Positions 62,344-64,000 of a stretch of DNA of 64,000 bases are shown here, in pieces (position 1 is the stretch's first letter; each line of letters starts with the position of its first letter). The notes under the pieces were generated by a model. That model was not told where the DNA came from, did no database searches, and saw only the letters and a program-made list of their open reading frames with translations. The stretch is taken from positions 25,037-89,036 of the forward strand of contig PALN01000066.1 of the NCBI GenBank assembly GCA_002706405.1. The letters run 5' to 3'. The DNA is from Rhodospirillaceae bacterium (GTDB lineage: Bacteria; Pseudomonadota; Alphaproteobacteria; Rhodospirillales; Casp-alpha2). Both the position numbers and the translations under genes were made by a program.

Positions 62344-63081
62344 ATGACCAGAGTCGTCGGCATTATCCAAGCGCGGCTTACGTCCATCCGGCTCAAAAGA
62401 AAGGCCGTCTTGCCGCTTGCGGGGCGACCGGTAATCCATCACCTGTTCGATCGCGCACTGCGCATCTCTCGTTTGGACGATCTTGTCCTGGCCCTTCCCG
62501 AAGGCGCCGCCCACGACCCTATCGCCGAGGCCGCCGCCGCCTATCCGCAAATCAAGATCGTGCGCGGTCCCGACGACGACCTTGTGGTCCGCTTTCTGAT
62601 GGCCGCAGAAGCGACGGGGGCGGATGCGCTCGTTCGCATGTGGGGCGACTGCCCGGCGACGGACCCCAACCTCGCCGAAGGCCTAATCCATGCCTATTTG
62701 AACACCGGCGTCGCCTGGGCGCTCTATCCGAACGATTCCGGCTATCCGGAAGGCGTGGAGTCGCAAGTGATTGCGGTCGATGCCCTGCGCGCCATCGACC
62801 GCGAAGCGATCGACCCGAAGGAACGGGAAAACATGTTGCCGTTCTTCACCCGCCAGCCGGACCGGTTTCCGGCCTTGCGCATCTACCGAAAACCGGACCG
62901 CAACCACCTGAAATGCCTTCTCGACACTGAACCGGATTATCGCCGGATCAGCCAGATTTTCGACATTCTCTATCCGGAAACACCCTACTTCGGCGTCAAG
63001 GAACTGGAAGCCCTCGCCGAACGCCGGCCCGAGCTTTTGGACCGAAACACGCCAACGATGAGTGGGGGTATCCCGTATTGA
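62344..63081 (+). CDS. SpsF/NeuA-like cytidylyltransferase
   Basis: 245 residues. The N-terminal nucleotide-binding motif VGIIQARLTSIRLKRKAVLP resembles NeuA/KdsB-type enzymes, and RGPDDDLVVRFLMAAEATGA with LVRMWGDCPATDPNL is typical of SpsF-like proteins. It would activate the nonulosonic acid as a CMP sugar, the donor form that Maf uses. It is 37 bases after asnB and overlaps the start of the next gene. Confidence 0.85.
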   Translation: MTRVVGIIQARLTSIRLKRKAVLPLAGRPVIHHLFDRALRISRLDDLVLALPEGAAHDPIAEAAAAYPQIKIVRGPDDDLVVRFLMAAEATGADALVRMWGDCPATDPNLAEGLIHAYLNTGVAWALYPNDSGYPEGVESQVIAVDALRAIDREAIDPKERENMLPFFTRQPDRFPALRIYRKPDRNHLKCLLDTEPDYRRISQIFDILYPETPYFGVKELEALAERRPELLDRNTPTMSGGIPY

Positions 63082-64000
63082 GTATCAACGTCGCCGTCGT
63101 CGGATTGGGGGTGGGTGAACAACATGCCCGCGCCTTCGCCGCTGCCCCCGGCACACAGGTCACCTGGCTTTACGACCTGGACGCCTCCAAAGCCACGCAG
63201 GTCGCCCGCGATCTCGGCCAAGGGCAGGTGGCGGAAAGCTATGATCAGATCCTGGCCGATCCGGACCTCGACGCCGTCTCCATCGCCACCTTCGACCACC
63301 TGCATTACGGCGAGGTTTGCCGGGCGATGGATGCCGGAAAGCATGTTTTCGTGGAAAAGCCCTTGTGCCGGACGGCAGCGGAAGTGGATGAAATCGCCGC
63401 CCGTTGGGACAAGGCCGGCAGGCCGCATCTGCGCTCGAACCTGGTGCTCCGCAGCGCTCCTGTCTATGGCTGGCTGAAGGATGTCATCGCCGCCGGCACC
63501 TTCGGCGAGATATATGCCTTTGACGGCGATTATCTTTATGGCCGCCTGGAAAAGATCACCGAAGGCTGGCGCAAGGACGTGCCCGACTATTCGGTGATGG
63601 AAGGCGGCGGCGTGCATATCATCGACCTGATGCTGTGGCTGATGGGCGAGACGCCGGCGGCCGTCTCGACCCTTGGGTCGAAGATCGCGACCCGGGGCAC
63701 CGGGTTCCAATACGACGACTTCATGGCCGCCACCTTCACCTTTGCCTCCGGCGCCGTCGGCCGCATCACCGCCAATTTCGGCTGCGTCCATCCGCATCAT
63801 CACGTGATCCGCCTGTTCGGGACCAAGGCGACCTTCATTTACGACGATCAGGGCCCCCGCCTGTTTCGCAGCCGCACGGACGGCGCGCGGGCGGAGAAGC
63901 TGGACCTTGCTCCCCTGCCCGACGGTAAGGGCGTGCTGATCCCCGATTTCATCCGGGCCATCCAATCGGGCGCCGACCCGGCCCCGGCGGCAGAACGGGA
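63078..64000 (+). CDS. Gfo/Idh/MocA oxidoreductase (3' end outside window)
   Basis: Starts at a TTG at 63078 that overlaps the previous stop as TTGA, with GGGGG upstream. About 307 codons are visible without a stop. The Rossmann start INVAVVGLGVGEQHARAFAA, DAVSIATFDHLHYGEVCRAM and the EKP motif in GKHVFVEKPLCRTAAEVDEI are typical. The C-terminal part has VMEGGGVHIIDLMLWLMGE. It probably oxidises or reduces a sugar intermediate in the same pathway. Confidence 0.9.
   Translation, partial: MSINVAVVGLGVGEQHARAFAAAPGTQVTWLYDLDASKATQVARDLGQGQVAESYDQILADPDLDAVSIATFDHLHYGEVCRAMDAGKHVFVEKPLCRTAAEVDEIAARWDKAGRPHLRSNLVLRSAPVYGWLKDVIAAGTFGEIYAFDGDYLYGRLEKITEGWRKDVPDYSVMEGGGVHIIDLMLWLMGETPAAVSTLGSKIATRGTGFQYDDFMAATFTFASGAVGRITANFGCVHPHHHVIRLFGTKATFIYDDQGPRLFRSRTDGARAEKLDLAPLPDGKGVLIPDFIRAIQSGADPAPAAER

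Noticed and set aside
1..64000. Search for tRNA, rRNA, insertion sequences and integrase genes
   Set aside because: No cloverleaf-like sequence, rRNA stretch, transposase motif or terminal inverted repeat was noticed by eye. A tRNA scan was not possible.

Overview
The window is a large flagellar locus of an alphaproteobacterium. The gene set points to the Rhodospirillales: the cell-cycle kinase CckA sits beside flhB, flaF and flbT are present, fliX is present, a DUF6468-type protein lies beside fliM, the DksA has lost most of its zinc cysteines, and a Maf-type flagellin glycosyltransferase of the kind known from Magnetospirillum is present. The DNA is GC-rich throughout. No species can be named from the sequence alone.

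Layout. Positions 1-7664 hold cckA (cut by the window edge), the export and rod genes flhB-fliR-fliQ-fliE-flgC-flgB on the minus strand, and a diverging plus-strand set: a free-standing FlhB C-terminal domain, a small protein, fliO and fliP. An AraC-type regulator and a divergent peroxiredoxin-like gene follow (7710-9122). Positions 9229-18328 (minus) encode motor and chemotaxis parts: a very large periplasmic TPR protein, two MotB-like proteins, CheZ, CheY, a MotE-like protein, a DUF6468 protein, FliM and FliL. Positions 18653-22523 hold a sigma-54 promoter with an IHF-type site and flgF-flgG-flgA-flgH. An rnk-like gene, dksA and fliX come next, then a complete ferric-iron ABC transporter behind a Fur-like box (24655-28731). 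Two more sigma-54/IHF promoters drive flgE and flgI-flgJ-flgN-flgK-flgL (28861-37647), followed by flaF.

From 38374 on, flagellin maturation and surface-sugar genes dominate. They include a TPR-OGT-like protein resembling the flagellin glycosyltransferase FlmG, an orphan helical protein, a NodB-like deacetylase, two sulfotransferases, an orphan TPR/beta protein, a frameshifted methyltransferase, Maf, a radical SAM/SPASM protein and a TPR-glycosyltransferase. Two tandem flagellin genes and divergent flbT follow. After them come a methyltransferase, a PhyH-type dioxygenase, and an operon of a NeuB-family synthase, a formyltransferase-like protein, an AsnB-type amidotransferase, a cytidylyltransferase and a Gfo/Idh oxidoreductase that runs off the window.

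How it works together. The early genes build the export gate, switch and rod. Sigma-54/IHF promoters then switch on the distal rod, rings, hook and junction. FlaF and FlbT govern flagellin. The last third of the window probably makes an unusual nonulosonic acid and attaches it, and perhaps sulfate or methyl groups, to flagellin or the surface. The most unusual signals are a covarying stem-loop in both flagellin leaders, a repeat domain shared by FlgL and FlgE, two unrelated candidate flagellin glycosyltransferases in one locus, and a MotB pair in which one member lacks the ion-binding aspartate.
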